DNA from: CAWEFA01 sp963808135 | GTDB lineage: Bacteria; Bacteroidota; Bacteroidia; Bacteroidales; DTGW01 | Direction: 5' to 3' | Assembly (NCBI GenBank): GCA_963808135.1 | Contig: CAWEFA010000078.1 | Location: forward strand, 18,905 to 82,904 | DNA length: 64,000 bases | Part shown: positions 31,540 to 41,563 of the stretch, one piece after another | Layout: each line of letters starts with the position of its first letter | Position numbering within the stretch: the first letter of the stretch is position 1 | Position numbers and translations under genes: made by a program | Notes under the pieces: model-generated | Seen by the model: the letters and a program-made list of their open reading frames with translations, nothing else | Database searches by the model: none | Told to the model about the DNA's origin: nothing

Positions 31540-32457
31540 ATGAAACTTTATCAAATTAAAAAAGCAATAAAATTAATTGGCAATTTAATTACAATGAATT
31601 TCCGGGCCAATAATGAAACAGCATTGCTGGCTTTAGGCGCGATGCTTTCCAAACAACAATGGCTAATGAATTCCAACAACATTAATGATTATGAATTTAA
31701 AATTTTTAGTCAATTTGGCGATGACGGAATTATTCAGTATTTAATAAAAAACATTGCAATAGAAAATGAAATTTTTATAGAATTTGGCGTTGAAAATTAT
31801 CTGGAATCAAATACGAGATTTTTGATGATGAACAACAACTGGACCGGCTTTGTAATGGATGCTTCTGAAGCGGCAATGAAAAGTCTCCAAAATCAAAATT
31901 GGTATTGGAAATATAATTTAACTCAAAAAGCCATTTTTATTGATAAGGATAATATTAACGAATTATTAGCAAATACAGGATTTTCAAACATTGGCTTATT
32001 ACATATTGACCTCGATGGGAATGATTACCATATATTTAATGAAATTGATTTGTCAAAATTAAATCCATCGATAATTATTCTGGAATATAATAGTGTTTTT
32101 GGAAAAGAAAGGCCAATAACAATCCCATACGATAAAAATTTTAACAGAACAAAAGCACATTATAGCAATTTATATTTTGGGGCTTCGTTGCCGGCGCTCA
32201 ATTTTGCTGCATCGAAAAAAGGATATTCTTTAATTGGCTGTAATCTTGCAGGTAATAATGCTTATTTTATCAGAAAAGATTTATTGAATGAAAAAATAAA
32301 AGAAATATCAGTTGAACAAGGGTTCAGAGATAATAAATTTAGAGAAAGTAGAAATAAAGACTATACTTTTTCATATCTTGCAGGAAAAGAAAGGCTTGAA
32401 ATAATTAAAAGTCTTGAAGTATTAAATGTGGTAACTAATAAAAAGGAAATATTATAG
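31540..32457 (+). CDS. Uncharacterised protein of polysaccharide loci (possible methyltransferase-like fold)
   Basis: 305 residues. Visible blocks are NDYEFKIFSQFGDDGIIQYL, EIFIEFGVENYLESNTRFL and GLLHIDLDGNDYHIFNEI. The FxQFGDDG opening and DLDGND segment recall FkbM-like proteins often found in O-antigen loci, but the classical SAM glycine-rich motif is weak. An AAAGGAG at 31524-31530 precedes ATG 31540, a strong Shine-Dalgarno match, unusual for this phylum. Function not assigned. Confidence 0.6.
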   Translation: MKLYQIKKAIKLIGNLITMNFRANNETALLALGAMLSKQQWLMNSNNINDYEFKIFSQFGDDGIIQYLIKNIAIENEIFIEFGVENYLESNTRFLMMNNNWTGFVMDASEAAMKSLQNQNWYWKYNLTQKAIFIDKDNINELLANTGFSNIGLLHIDLDGNDYHIFNEIDLSKLNPSIIILEYNSVFGKERPITIPYDKNFNRTKAHYSNLYFGASLPALNFAASKKGYSLIGCNLAGNNAYFIRKDLLNEKIKEISVEQGFRDNKFRESRNKDYTFSYLAGKERLEIIKSLEVLNVVTNKKEIL

Positions 32458-32461
32458 AATA

Positions 32462-33575
32462 ATGGCCAATAAAAATTATCCGGTAAGCGAGACAAACCTA
32501 AATGGCAATGAATTAAAATACGTTACAGATGCAGTTTCATCTTCATGGATATCATCGAATGGGAAATATATTGATCTTTTTGAAAATGAATTTGCCAATT
32601 ACTTAGGCGTTAAACATGCCATTGCTGTATCTAACGGAACTGTTGCTATTCATCTCGCCTTGCTTGCTCTGAACATTGGGAAAGGGGATGAAGTAATTGT
32701 TCCAAACCTTACTTACATAGCAACAGCAAATGCTGTGAGTTATGTGAATGCAACACCTGTTTTTGCAGATTCAGAAGCCGATACATGGAACATTAATCCT
32801 GAATGTATTGAAAAACTTATTACGCCTAAAACCAAAGCAATCATTCCGGTGCATTTATATGGCAATCCTTGCAACATGGATAAAATTGCTACCATTGCAA
32901 AAAACCACAATCTTTACATTATTGAAGATGCTGCAGAAGCTATAGGGAGCCAATATCATGGGAAGAAAACCGGAAGTTTTGGACTTATTTCAACCTTTAG
33001 TTTTTATGGAAATAAAACCATTACTACCGGAGAAGGCGGTATGGTTGCTACCAACGATGATGAATTGGCATCGAAAATAAGGCTTTTTAAAGGCCAGGGC
33101 ATGAGCTTTACCAAACGTTATTGGTTTGATGTAATAGGCTATAATTACAGGATGACGAACATGCAGGCAGCTATCGGCCATGCGCAAATGGAAAGGATCA
33201 ACGATTTGGTAAACGCAAAAAGACAAAATGCGCGTCACTATAATCGTTTCTTAAACGACATTGATCAGTCTGGTTTTACCTGTAGAATTACCTGGTACTA
33301 TCAATACCTATTGGATGTATTCCATTGTACTTAAAAATAGAACAAGGGAGGAACGCGAACGGTTTGCAAACAGGTTGAAAGAATTTGGAGTTGATACACG
33401 CCCATTTTTTTATCTTATGACCGAGATGCCTCCTTACGTTAACCATAAAAAAGATGCTTGCCCGAATGCCTTTAAACTTGCTCAACAGGGTCTAAATCTG
33501 CCAAGTTCGACATTACTGAAAGAAGAAGATATTCAGTACATTTGTGAAAGTATTAAGAAATGTTTAATCTCGTGA
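32462..33575 (+). CDS. DegT/DnrJ/EryC1-family PLP aminotransferase (one frameshift)
   Basis: Transfers an amino group to a keto-sugar nucleotide. NGTVAIHLALLAL, EDAAEAIGSQYHGKKTGSFG and STFSFYGNKTITTGEGG (PLP-lysine in GNK) are hallmark segments. The frame breaks near 33274; removing one T from a four-T run gives SGLPVELPGTINTYWMYS and a continuous 370 residues, the usual family length. Starts 4 bp after the preceding gene and overlaps the acyltransferase start. With that gene it could make an N-acylated amino sugar. Confidence 0.9.
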
Positions 33576-34198
33576 ATAATTTACTAAAAAAAAGGATAAT
33601 CATTCATGGTGGCGGAGGCAATACAAGAACCATAATTGCTGTTCTCAAAAGCAATGGAATAATGGATGAAATAATTTGCATCGACAAACCTCTTGTTGCA
33701 GATGAAACTATTTTAGGCGTAAAGGTTTTTGAAAAAATTGCTTTTGCAAATTCCGATATCCATTTGATTTCTTATGGCGACAATCAGCATAGGGCAGAGG
33801 TTTACAATGAATTTAAAGAAAAGACCTTTTGCATAGGGAACTGTATTGCAAGTGATGCAATAATTTACAGTAAATCAATTTCTGCTAACGAAAATTTACA
33901 GGTATTTAACCGGGTATATATTGGTCCGGATGTAATAGTGGGAAATAACAACATTATCAATACCGGCGCAATTATTGAGCATGAAGTTACATTGAAGGAT
34001 CATTTACATATAGCGCCAGGTTCAGTTATTTGCGGTAGGGCAACCATTGGGAATTATGTTTTTGTAGGAGCAAATTCGGTGGTTCGTGATAAAATTTCAA
34101 TATGCGACAATGTAACAATAGGAGCTGGTTCTGTAGTAATTAGTAGTATAGAAGAACCAGGCGTATATGTTGGCAATCCGGTCAGAAAAATCAATTAG
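33560..34198 (+). CDS. NeuD-like sugar O/N-acyltransferase (hexapeptide repeat)
   Basis: 212 residues. The N-terminal part is a small Rossmann-like PglD/NeuD domain (IIIHGGGGNTRTI); the C-terminal half has left-handed beta-helix hexapeptides (VYIGPDVIVGNNNIINTGAIIEH, HIAPGSVICGRATIGNYVFVGANS). The family acetylates amino sugars using acyl-CoA. Its start lies 16 bases inside the end of the aminotransferase gene, so the two are probably coupled and act in sequence. Confidence 0.85.
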   Translation: MFNLVNNLLKKRIIIHGGGGNTRTIIAVLKSNGIMDEIICIDKPLVADETILGVKVFEKIAFANSDIHLISYGDNQHRAEVYNEFKEKTFCIGNCIASDAIIYSKSISANENLQVFNRVYIGPDVIVGNNNIINTGAIIEHEVTLKDHLHIAPGSVICGRATIGNYVFVGANSVVRDKISICDNVTIGAGSVVISSIEEPGVYVGNPVRKIN

Positions 34199-34200
34199 AT

Positions 34201-35421
34201 ATGAAGATTGCTATTTATGCTGATATTCCTAACGGAGCTTATGGAGGGATTCAACAATATATTGAAAAACTTACAAAATCGTTAATTGAGAATACGGATC
34301 ATAAAATTTTAATTATCACAAACCGGGTTTTTTACGATCAATTCTTTAAACAATTTGAACAAGCTGATAATTTCAAAACATTAATTTCAAATAATAAGCA
34401 AAAAATTTTTACTATTCTTTTTTATAATCGTTATTCAAGAATAATAAGCAGTTTAATCTTTAATAAAATTCTTTTCATCAGCAAGCTGTCTGAATATATT
34501 GGCAATATTAAGCCAGCAATATTAAAATACAAACCTGACGTTATCCATTTCCCTTTGCCAAATATGCAGGTTTATAATTGGGATATACCTGTAACAGTTA
34601 GCCTTCATGATCTTCAGCATGAATATTTTCCCGAATTCTTTAGTAAAACTCAATTATACTTAAGAAACCTTCACTTTAAAAAATCTGCCAGGGAGTGCAA
34701 CCAGGTAATTGTTTCATTTGAACATGTGAAAAAAGACATTCATAAGATTTATCAAATCCCGCTTGAAAAAATCACCGTTACTTCTTTGGGAGCTGAAAAC
34801 CGTTTTGAGCAAGTCGATATTATTTCGAAAGAAGAATTATTGAACCAATTTAACCTGCCTGAACATTTTATATTTTTCCCTGCACAAACATGGAAACATA
34901 AAAACCATATTACTTTATTGAAAGCCTTGGTTTTATTGCGTGAAGAGTATAAGAAGAAAATATTCCTTGTTTGTTCGGGAATGAAAAATAATTACTTTTC
35001 TGAAATTAATAAATTTATCAAAGAAAATGCTTTGGAAAACCAAACAACATTTCTTGGGTTTATTTCTAACCGGGAATTATTTAGCTTATATAAATATGCC
35101 GATTTGGTTGTTATTCCTACTCTTTATGAAGCCGGATCATTTCCTCTTTTTGAAGCCATGAGCATTGGCTGCCCGGTTATTTGTTCAAATGTTACATCTT
35201 TGCCAGAAACTATTGGGGATGAACGATTTATTTTTAATCCATTATCGGAAGCAGAAATAGCGGATAAAATTCTTTATTTGTTAGAAGATGCTGAAATCAG
35301 GCAACAAAACATTAGGAATAGCTATAACCAAATCAAGAATTTTTCATGGGCTTTAGCAGTAAAAAATTTTGAGAAAGCCTACTCTAATGCAATAGAAAAT
35401 TACAAAACACATGGCAAATAA
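34201..35421 (+). CDS. Glycosyltransferase family 4
   Basis: 406 residues. N-terminal glycine-rich AYGGIQQYIEKL and a C-terminal ADLVVIPTLYEAGSFPLFEAMSIGCPV with the EX7E motif identify a retaining GT-B enzyme. It starts 2 bp after the acyltransferase and overlaps the next glycosyltransferase by 11 bp. It should add one sugar of the polysaccharide repeat. Confidence 0.88.
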   Translation: MKIAIYADIPNGAYGGIQQYIEKLTKSLIENTDHKILIITNRVFYDQFFKQFEQADNFKTLISNNKQKIFTILFYNRYSRIISSLIFNKILFISKLSEYIGNIKPAILKYKPDVIHFPLPNMQVYNWDIPVTVSLHDLQHEYFPEFFSKTQLYLRNLHFKKSARECNQVIVSFEHVKKDIHKIYQIPLEKITVTSLGAENRFEQVDIISKEELLNQFNLPEHFIFFPAQTWKHKNHITLLKALVLLREEYKKKIFLVCSGMKNNYFSEINKFIKENALENQTTFLGFISNRELFSLYKYADLVVIPTLYEAGSFPLFEAMSIGCPVICSNVTSLPETIGDERFIFNPLSEAEIADKILYLLEDAEIRQQNIRNSYNQIKNFSWALAVKNFEKAYSNAIENYKTHGK

Positions 35422-36166
35422 CCGACCTTTAATTTCTTTTATAACGGTTGTATTCAATAGCGCGCAATATCTGGAAGCAACACTTTTAAGTATTATTGAC
35501 CAGACATTCCGTGAAATTGAAATTATAATAATTGATGGAGGTTCGACCGATGGCACCGTTGATATTATAAAAAAATATGAAACCCGCCTTGCATACTGGA
35601 TCAGCGAACCCGACAAGGGTTTATACGATGCTATGAATAAAGGATTGGCAAAAGCAACAGGCGATTATGTTTGCTTCATAAATTCAGGCGATCAGCTATA
35701 CTCGAACGAAATTATTGAAAAAGCTTTTGGAAATTTATCGACTCTGCCTGATATAGTTTACGGAGAAACTATGATAATCGATTTTCAGGGTAATGAAATT
35801 GGGTTAAGAAGGCTAAAAGCCCCCGACAAACTTACTTGGAAATTGTTCAGGGAAGGAATGCTCGTTTGCCATCAATCGGTTTATGTGAAAAAAGAAATTG
35901 CACCAGAATACAATCTTCGTTATCGCATTGCTTCCGATTTCGACTGGGTATTAAAAGCGCTCAGGAAAGCCAAATCCATTCACAATACAGGGCTTATCCT
36001 TTCGAAATTTCTCGATGGCGGCATGAATAAACGAAATATTCCCCGTGCATTAATAGAACGGTTTCAAATTATGGTTTCCAATTTCGGTTTTTTCCCAACC
36101 TTATTCAGGCACATAGTAATCGGCACAAGGTTTTTCATATATTTCATCAGGCACAAAAGATTTTAA
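35411..36166 (+). CDS. Glycosyltransferase family 2
   Basis: 251 residues. A GT-A fold enzyme: FITVVFNSAQYLEATLLSI at the start, IIDGGSTDGTVDII for nucleotide binding, YDAMNKGLAKATGDYVCFINSGD with the metal-binding acidic block, and RIASDFDWVLKAL as the likely catalytic-base region. The 11-bp overlap with the preceding gene suggests coupling. It is the last recognisable gene of the polysaccharide locus. Confidence 0.9.
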   Translation: MANNRPLISFITVVFNSAQYLEATLLSIIDQTFREIEIIIIDGGSTDGTVDIIKKYETRLAYWISEPDKGLYDAMNKGLAKATGDYVCFINSGDQLYSNEIIEKAFGNLSTLPDIVYGETMIIDFQGNEIGLRRLKAPDKLTWKLFREGMLVCHQSVYVKKEIAPEYNLRYRIASDFDWVLKALRKAKSIHNTGLILSKFLDGGMNKRNIPRALIERFQIMVSNFGFFPTLFRHIVIGTRFFIYFIRHKRF

Positions 36167-36459
36167 AGCGCTATAAGTATTTACCAGCCGATATTTCCTG
36201 CTTCATTACATTTATTTTAAGCTTCGGATTCCATGTTGAATAAAGCATAGAACAATAATTTATTCAGCGCCTTTCCCAATTTTTTTAATCTAAATTGAAA
36301 AATAAAATCATTTCATTTGGGGGTTACAGCATTTATTTTCGTCATATACATAACAAAGTGTAATTTTTAATTTCCGGAAAATTAAGTTGGCTTTTGAAAA
36401 TAATATGTCAAAGACAAAGAATAATTAATAAATGCAATGTTAGTTAGTTATTAATTTTG

Positions 36460-36545
36460 TTTACCCCCCCTCCTTTAAAAAGTGGGCTAACCGGACAGAA
36501 GCCGCTATCCGGTTATTCCCCTTTTTTTAGGGGTTGGGGTGAAAA
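36460..36545. repeat. Imperfect palindromic repeat in a 467-bp gene-free gap
   Basis: The gap 36167-36633 has no gene. Near 36460-36545 a C-rich run (ACCCCCCCTCCTTTAAAAAG) is mirrored by a G-rich run (GGGGTTGGGGTG), with an inner perfect stem AACCGGA (36489-36495) / TCCGGTT (36508-36514). It resembles dispersed G/C-rich palindromic elements and could also act as a transcription block after the polysaccharide genes. No T run follows, so it is not a classic terminator. Confidence 0.35.
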
Positions 36546-36633
36546 ACTTCAATTTAGCGTTTACATGATGCTGATTATTCTTTGACATGTAATCATAAAT
36601 GTTGTCATTTTTTAATAAATAAACTTTACAACT

Positions 36634-39600
36634 ATGAAAACAAAAACAACAAACTGTAAATTATTAGCAGTAATTATTTCAGCTTATTTGTTTTCTATTT
36701 GTGGAATAATGCATGCCAAACCATGGAAAGACAGGGTAGTAGATTCTTTGCAGCAATTTGTATTGCCAAGCCAATTTCTCTATGGGGTTAATGAATGGGC
36801 TATTGGCGATTGTATGTCTGATAATGCCGAGCTTGGAGGCGCCGATCATTACGACCATGAACCCATGCAACAAATGTGTGCTTTCAATATCAAACCCGCT
36901 ATGGAACCGGTATTTACATATTACCGATGGAACTATTTTGGTATCGGGCTTTGCAACCAATACCTGAAAAACTTTGGCAATATAAGTTCCCCTTCAGCGG
37001 CTGATAATGTTCAAAAGGGAGAAATACTTTTCCTGAGGGCTTTGTTTTATTTTAACTTAGTAAGGCTTTACGGGGGTGTACCCATTTTTACTGAAAGTGA
37101 ACATATCAAAAGTTGATTCACTGAAAAGTACCTATTTCGAGCCTTTGTTTTGGCCTACTATTATTTCCGATACTCTCCATAAATCACGCAACTCTGCCTC
37201 CGAAGTGTGGGGCATGGTTGAAACTGACCTCAATTCGGCAATTGGGTTACTCCCTTTGCGAAGCCTGATTGCTGAACCAAAGTTCCATATTCAAAAAGGA
37301 GCTGCCCAGGCATTGATTGTAAAAGCTAAAATTTATCAAAAGAAATGGGCCGAAGCGCTTACGTTTGCTGAAGATATTATCAATTCAGGCGAATATGCAC
37401 TTGAACCCAATTTTGCCAACTGTTTTAGCGTAGATACCAAATATGGGGCAGAATCGATATTTGAAATTGTTCGGCCTCCAATTAATGGAATTGATTATTT
37501 TAGAAGCATTTATTGGATTTCAGGGAACCAAAACGTTTATTGCAATCCAAGAAAAATGTGTTTAAGGTTAAAAACACAAGATATAAATATGGTGGATGGA
37601 CGTGTTCAGGGTTATGCTAATTATTATGGTTGGGGTTTTAACTGTCCTACCGAAAAATATGTAAATTCATTTACACCGGGCGATCCGCGGTTAAAGTTAA
37701 CCATAGCATCTCAAAATGACAGTATTGCTGGGATATTGACCCGGTTATAAATGATACTGTATGGGCATGGATTTTACCGCAAGTACAGTAAGCAATAGTC
37801 CCACAGGTTACAACTCGGCCAAATATATTGTTACCAATATTGACTGGAAAAACGGCGGATCTGATATTTATGACGACATTCAACATTCGGGAGGAATTAA
37901 AAACATACGGGTTATCCGTTATGCCGATGTATTATTGTTCGCGGCTGAAGCGGCTTTTCAAACCGGCGATAGCGTCACGGCGCTTCATTATATTAACTTG
38001 GTGCGCACCCGTGCGCGGAACAGTGGTAAAACTAATCTTCCGGCCAACCTCGCCACACTTACTTTAGACGATATATATAACGAACGTTCCTGGGAGCTTG
38101 GCTCTGAAGGGCACCGTTATTTTGACCTTATTCGCACCGGCAAGGCATACGAAACATTAAACGGGTTGCATATTAATATGCTGGATACAATTAAAAATTT
38201 TGATTCTACAAAACATTACCTCTTCCCAATTCCTTTACAAGATTTGTTGATAAACAAAGGGGCGCTTTCCCAAAACCCCGGATACGATACAACACAATCG
38301 AATTGCAACATAACCATTAATCCCTTGTTTGAGCACGATACAATCCTTGCCACAGTTGATACCTCAAAAACTAAAACATTGTCTTTATTACTAAATGTTT
38401 TGTGGAACAATAATTTTAATATAGACAACTTAATAAAAATCTATCTTACGCCTAAGTTCTCAGTTTCATGCAGCAAAGGAAAAATTAATAATTGGCACAT
38501 GGACTACCAAGAATTGGATGGCTATGTGAAAAATTTCCAATTTAATTCCACTTTTAATTATGAATACATGTACACTTCCGACTCCTTAAAACTTCCCGTA
38601 TTTCCGTTTACAGATAATATCATACTACATCTAAATAATTTTATAAAAGAATTTACCGATACTATTACAGTTATAATTAAAGAAAGCAAGAGGCCCCCTG
38701 ATTATGATTCCTTAATTATGCCGACTTATGCATATTTTAATGATGCCGGGGTACACGATAAGTTCAATTATTCTTATTCGAAATTTGACAATGAAATTTT
38801 ACTCGATATGTTGACCGATGATGCTGAAAAAGGCAGTGGTTATGCACTTAATGTTAATACCAATTATAATGTTCTAATTGCCAGGAAATGGCTGAAAAAT
38901 AAAAGTCTCTTTTTTCAAGATATAAGTTTGTCGCTTGCCGCAATAAAACAAGCAGACAGTACCATAAACCAGATAGAAAAGTACAAGAAAAACTTTTCGG
39001 CCTACAATTACAACAGGTTAATGGGCGAAGCTAAGTTTATCCGGGGTTATTTTACTTTTTATTTAGCCAAACTTGCCGGTGGATATCCCCAGGTGATACA
39101 TAATCCTAATATTAGTCTGATTGATAATTTCTATATTTCGGCAAATACCAACCCACGGGATATTTATAAAGATGTTGAAAACGATTTGAACGATGCAATA
39201 GAATTATTACCGACAAAAAATGATTTTCTTACAAAGTTTAAAATTAGTCCTAACGGACGGGCTACAAAAGCTGCAGCCCAGTCATTACTTGCAAAAGTGT
39301 ATATGATGGAAACCGGCTTTGGCTTTATTGCCGAAAATGATGGATGGAATAATGTTTATAACATTACTTCCGAAATTATTAATTCAGGCCAATATACCCT
39401 GTTGCCAAACTATGCTATGATTTTTGAACCTGAGGGTGAATTCGGGAGCGAATCTGTTTTCGAAATTTATGCAGATAATTTAAATGAATTTAATAAATGG
39501 GGAAATATTTCTTCCTTTCTCTGTGGCCCGGTATATTCTTTCAGTGTAGCGGCAAATGTCGCTAAAATTTCTTCTGGTCAGGGGAATGATATTCCTTCCA

Positions 39601-40472
39601 CTAATCTTAACCATGAATTTGAGAACGGCGATCCCCGGAGAAATAATACAATTATCGAGGATTCATCTATTCCTTACACATATCAATATTACATTTGGTC
39701 AACCGGATATTATAACCGAAAAGTTCTGACTATTGAACAACCGGATTCGTCCGGTCAAATTAGCCCCAACAAAAACAAACGGCTCATTCGTTATGCCGAT
39801 GTATTGCTTATGAATGCAGAAGCTGCTTTTCACTTAGGCAAAGATGATACTGCCCGGATGAGGGTAAACCAGGTAAGGCAACGCGCACGAAACAGCGGCG
39901 ACCCAAAGGGTTCAATTTATGGTTTGTATTCTTATCCGCCGGTAAACACAAACCCGGCTACTCTACCCGATGTTACAGCCTCAGGTCAAGACCTTATGGA
40001 AGCAATTAAACACGAACGGCGCGTTGAACTTGCCATGGAAGGCCAACGGTTATGGGACCTATATCGTTGGGGCGAATACGAAGATGCAATAAAAACATTT
40101 GTGCCTGCTGATGCAGTTATGACAGATATTACGGCTGATTCTGTTATCTCAAATTTCAGGCAACACTTATTAAATGGCGTGCCTTCATTGGTTTATATTT
40201 TAACAGGTAAAACTGATATTGTAATAAACAATGCCTTTACTAGCCAAAACAACAAACTTTATTTATATCCAAATCCCGCAAAAAATGAGCTTAATATTGG
40301 CAATTCCACCGGGGATGTTTCGATAAACATTTTTGATGTTACCGGGAAAAAACTACAATCGAAAACTATTAAAAATGCGAAAGTTGATGTCAGCTCGCTT
40401 CAGAAAGGCTTATATTTAATAGACTTGCATGACAATAATGGTACGATATTTTATAAATTCATAAAAGAATAG
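36634..40472 (+). CDS. Tandem SusD-like protein with T9SS C-terminal sorting tail (three frameshifts)
   Basis: Single-base fixes near 37107 (one A too many), 37732 and 37762 (one G missing each) give about 1279 residues. Signal peptide I is present (cleavage near MHA/KPW) with no lipobox. Module 1 (about 35-550) matches the solo SusD at 47080-49332 in blocks such as YRWNYFGIGLCNQYLK and FNLVRLYGGVPIF. A beta-rich linker follows, then a second SusD module (LMGEAKFIRGYFTFYLAKLAGG, RLIRYADVLLMNAEAAF, HERRVELAMEGQRLWDLYRW). The end is a T9SS type A tail (LYPNPAKNELNIGN ... GLYLIDLHDNN). SusD proteins normally are surface lipoproteins that hand glycans to SusC. Here export through T9SS is inferred. 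Confidence 0.75.
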
Positions 40473-40492
40473 TTTTCTTTAAAATAAAATTG

Positions 40493-40541
40493 GGAGCAGG
40501 TTCCGGGATTATCCGGAAACCTGCTCTTTTTTTTTCAAAAA
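40493..40541 (+). terminator. Rho-independent terminator after tandem SusD gene
   Basis: GAGCAGGTTCCGG pairs with CCGGAAACCTGCTC (one bulge), followed by a run of nine or more T. It lies 21 bp after the tandem SusD stop and before the FecR gene, so FecR-SusC are likely transcribed separately. Confidence 0.85.
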
Positions 40542-40609
40542 AATCATTTTTCCGTACGTGTTTTTGATTTGGTATTTGTCATAGGAATTGAGATAAAAAA
40601 TTAAAAAAG

Positions 40610-41563
40610 ATGAAATCAGTAAATATTGAACTTCTTCAAAAATTTCTAAATAATGAAACCGATGATAAAGAGTCGGAAATAGTCATAAACTGGCTTAAGA
40701 AAAACAGGCTTAGCGAACAGGATTTAAAAAAACTCATTGAAATTCCTGAAAGCGTCCGTTTGTTCGAAATGATAGACCCGAAAAAAGATTGGCCGATAGT
40801 CCGAAGAAAATTATTCCCTAAGGAAAGGCAACTAAATGCAAGGTTTATTTTAAGGGTTGCAGCTTCGGTTGCTTTATTGCTGGGTATTTCAGAATTGCTG
40901 TTTCATTGGTACAATACGGCAAAGCAACCAATCGTATATTACAACTATAGCAACAATATAAATATTATAACGCTGCCCGATAGCAGTAATGCATACCTGG
41001 AAAGAAATACCAAAATAGTTTATTACTCAAGCTATATTAAAAATCGTGAAGTAACGATAGATGGGAAAATATTTTTCGAAGTAAAACGGAACGAACAAAA
41101 GCCATTTATTATAGCAGCAAAGGAGAGCAGGGTTAAAGTGCTGGGCACTTCATTTTCAGTTAATACGCAACAGAAATATACTGAAGTTATTGTTAATTCC
41201 GGCAAAGTAGCCCTTTATTCCAATGATAAAACAACCGATACGCTTATTCTTATAAAAGGCGACAAAGGCATATTTAGAAATCAGGAACATAGATTGGAAA
41301 AACTAAAAAATGACGACCTGAATTATATTTCCTGGAAAACCCACGTCCTTACTTTCTGCAACACACCGATGAACCGGGTAATTTCTGATTTAGAAAGTTA
41401 TTTCGGAATTAAAATATACCTTGAAAACCCTACGCTTTCGAAGCTTTGTTATACCTCCGGGTTTACCAATCCGTCATTAAAAGAGATTTTAAATGAAATG
41501 GAACTGGTATTAAACATAAAGTGCGAGAAGAAAAATAACAATTTAATAATTATCAGTAAATGA
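40610..41563 (+). CDS. FecR-family anti-sigma factor
   Basis: 317 residues. A short cytosolic N-terminus that would bind an ECF sigma factor, a membrane segment (AASVALLLGISELLF, about 85-100), the FecR domain (ITLPDSSNAYLERNTKIVY, VKVLGTSFSVN), and a C-terminal DUF4974 part (PMNRVISDLESYFGIKIYLE) that contacts the STN domain of the receptor. It overlaps the SusC start by four bases (ATGA), so translation is coupled. No sigma gene lies directly upstream; the nearest candidate is at 49841. Confidence 0.92.
   Translation: MKSVNIELLQKFLNNETDDKESEIVINWLKKNRLSEQDLKKLIEIPESVRLFEMIDPKKDWPIVRRKLFPKERQLNARFILRVAASVALLLGISELLFHWYNTAKQPIVYYNYSNNINIITLPDSSNAYLERNTKIVYYSSYIKNREVTIDGKIFFEVKRNEQKPFIIAAKESRVKVLGTSFSVNTQQKYTEVIVNSGKVALYSNDKTTDTLILIKGDKGIFRNQEHRLEKLKNDDLNYISWKTHVLTFCNTPMNRVISDLESYFGIKIYLENPTLSKLCYTSGFTNPSLKEILNEMELVLNIKCEKKNNNLIIISK

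Noticed and set aside
37076..37760. Separate small SusD genes at 36634, 37076 and 37761
   Set aside because: Alignment with the intact gene at 47080-49332 shows one broken gene.
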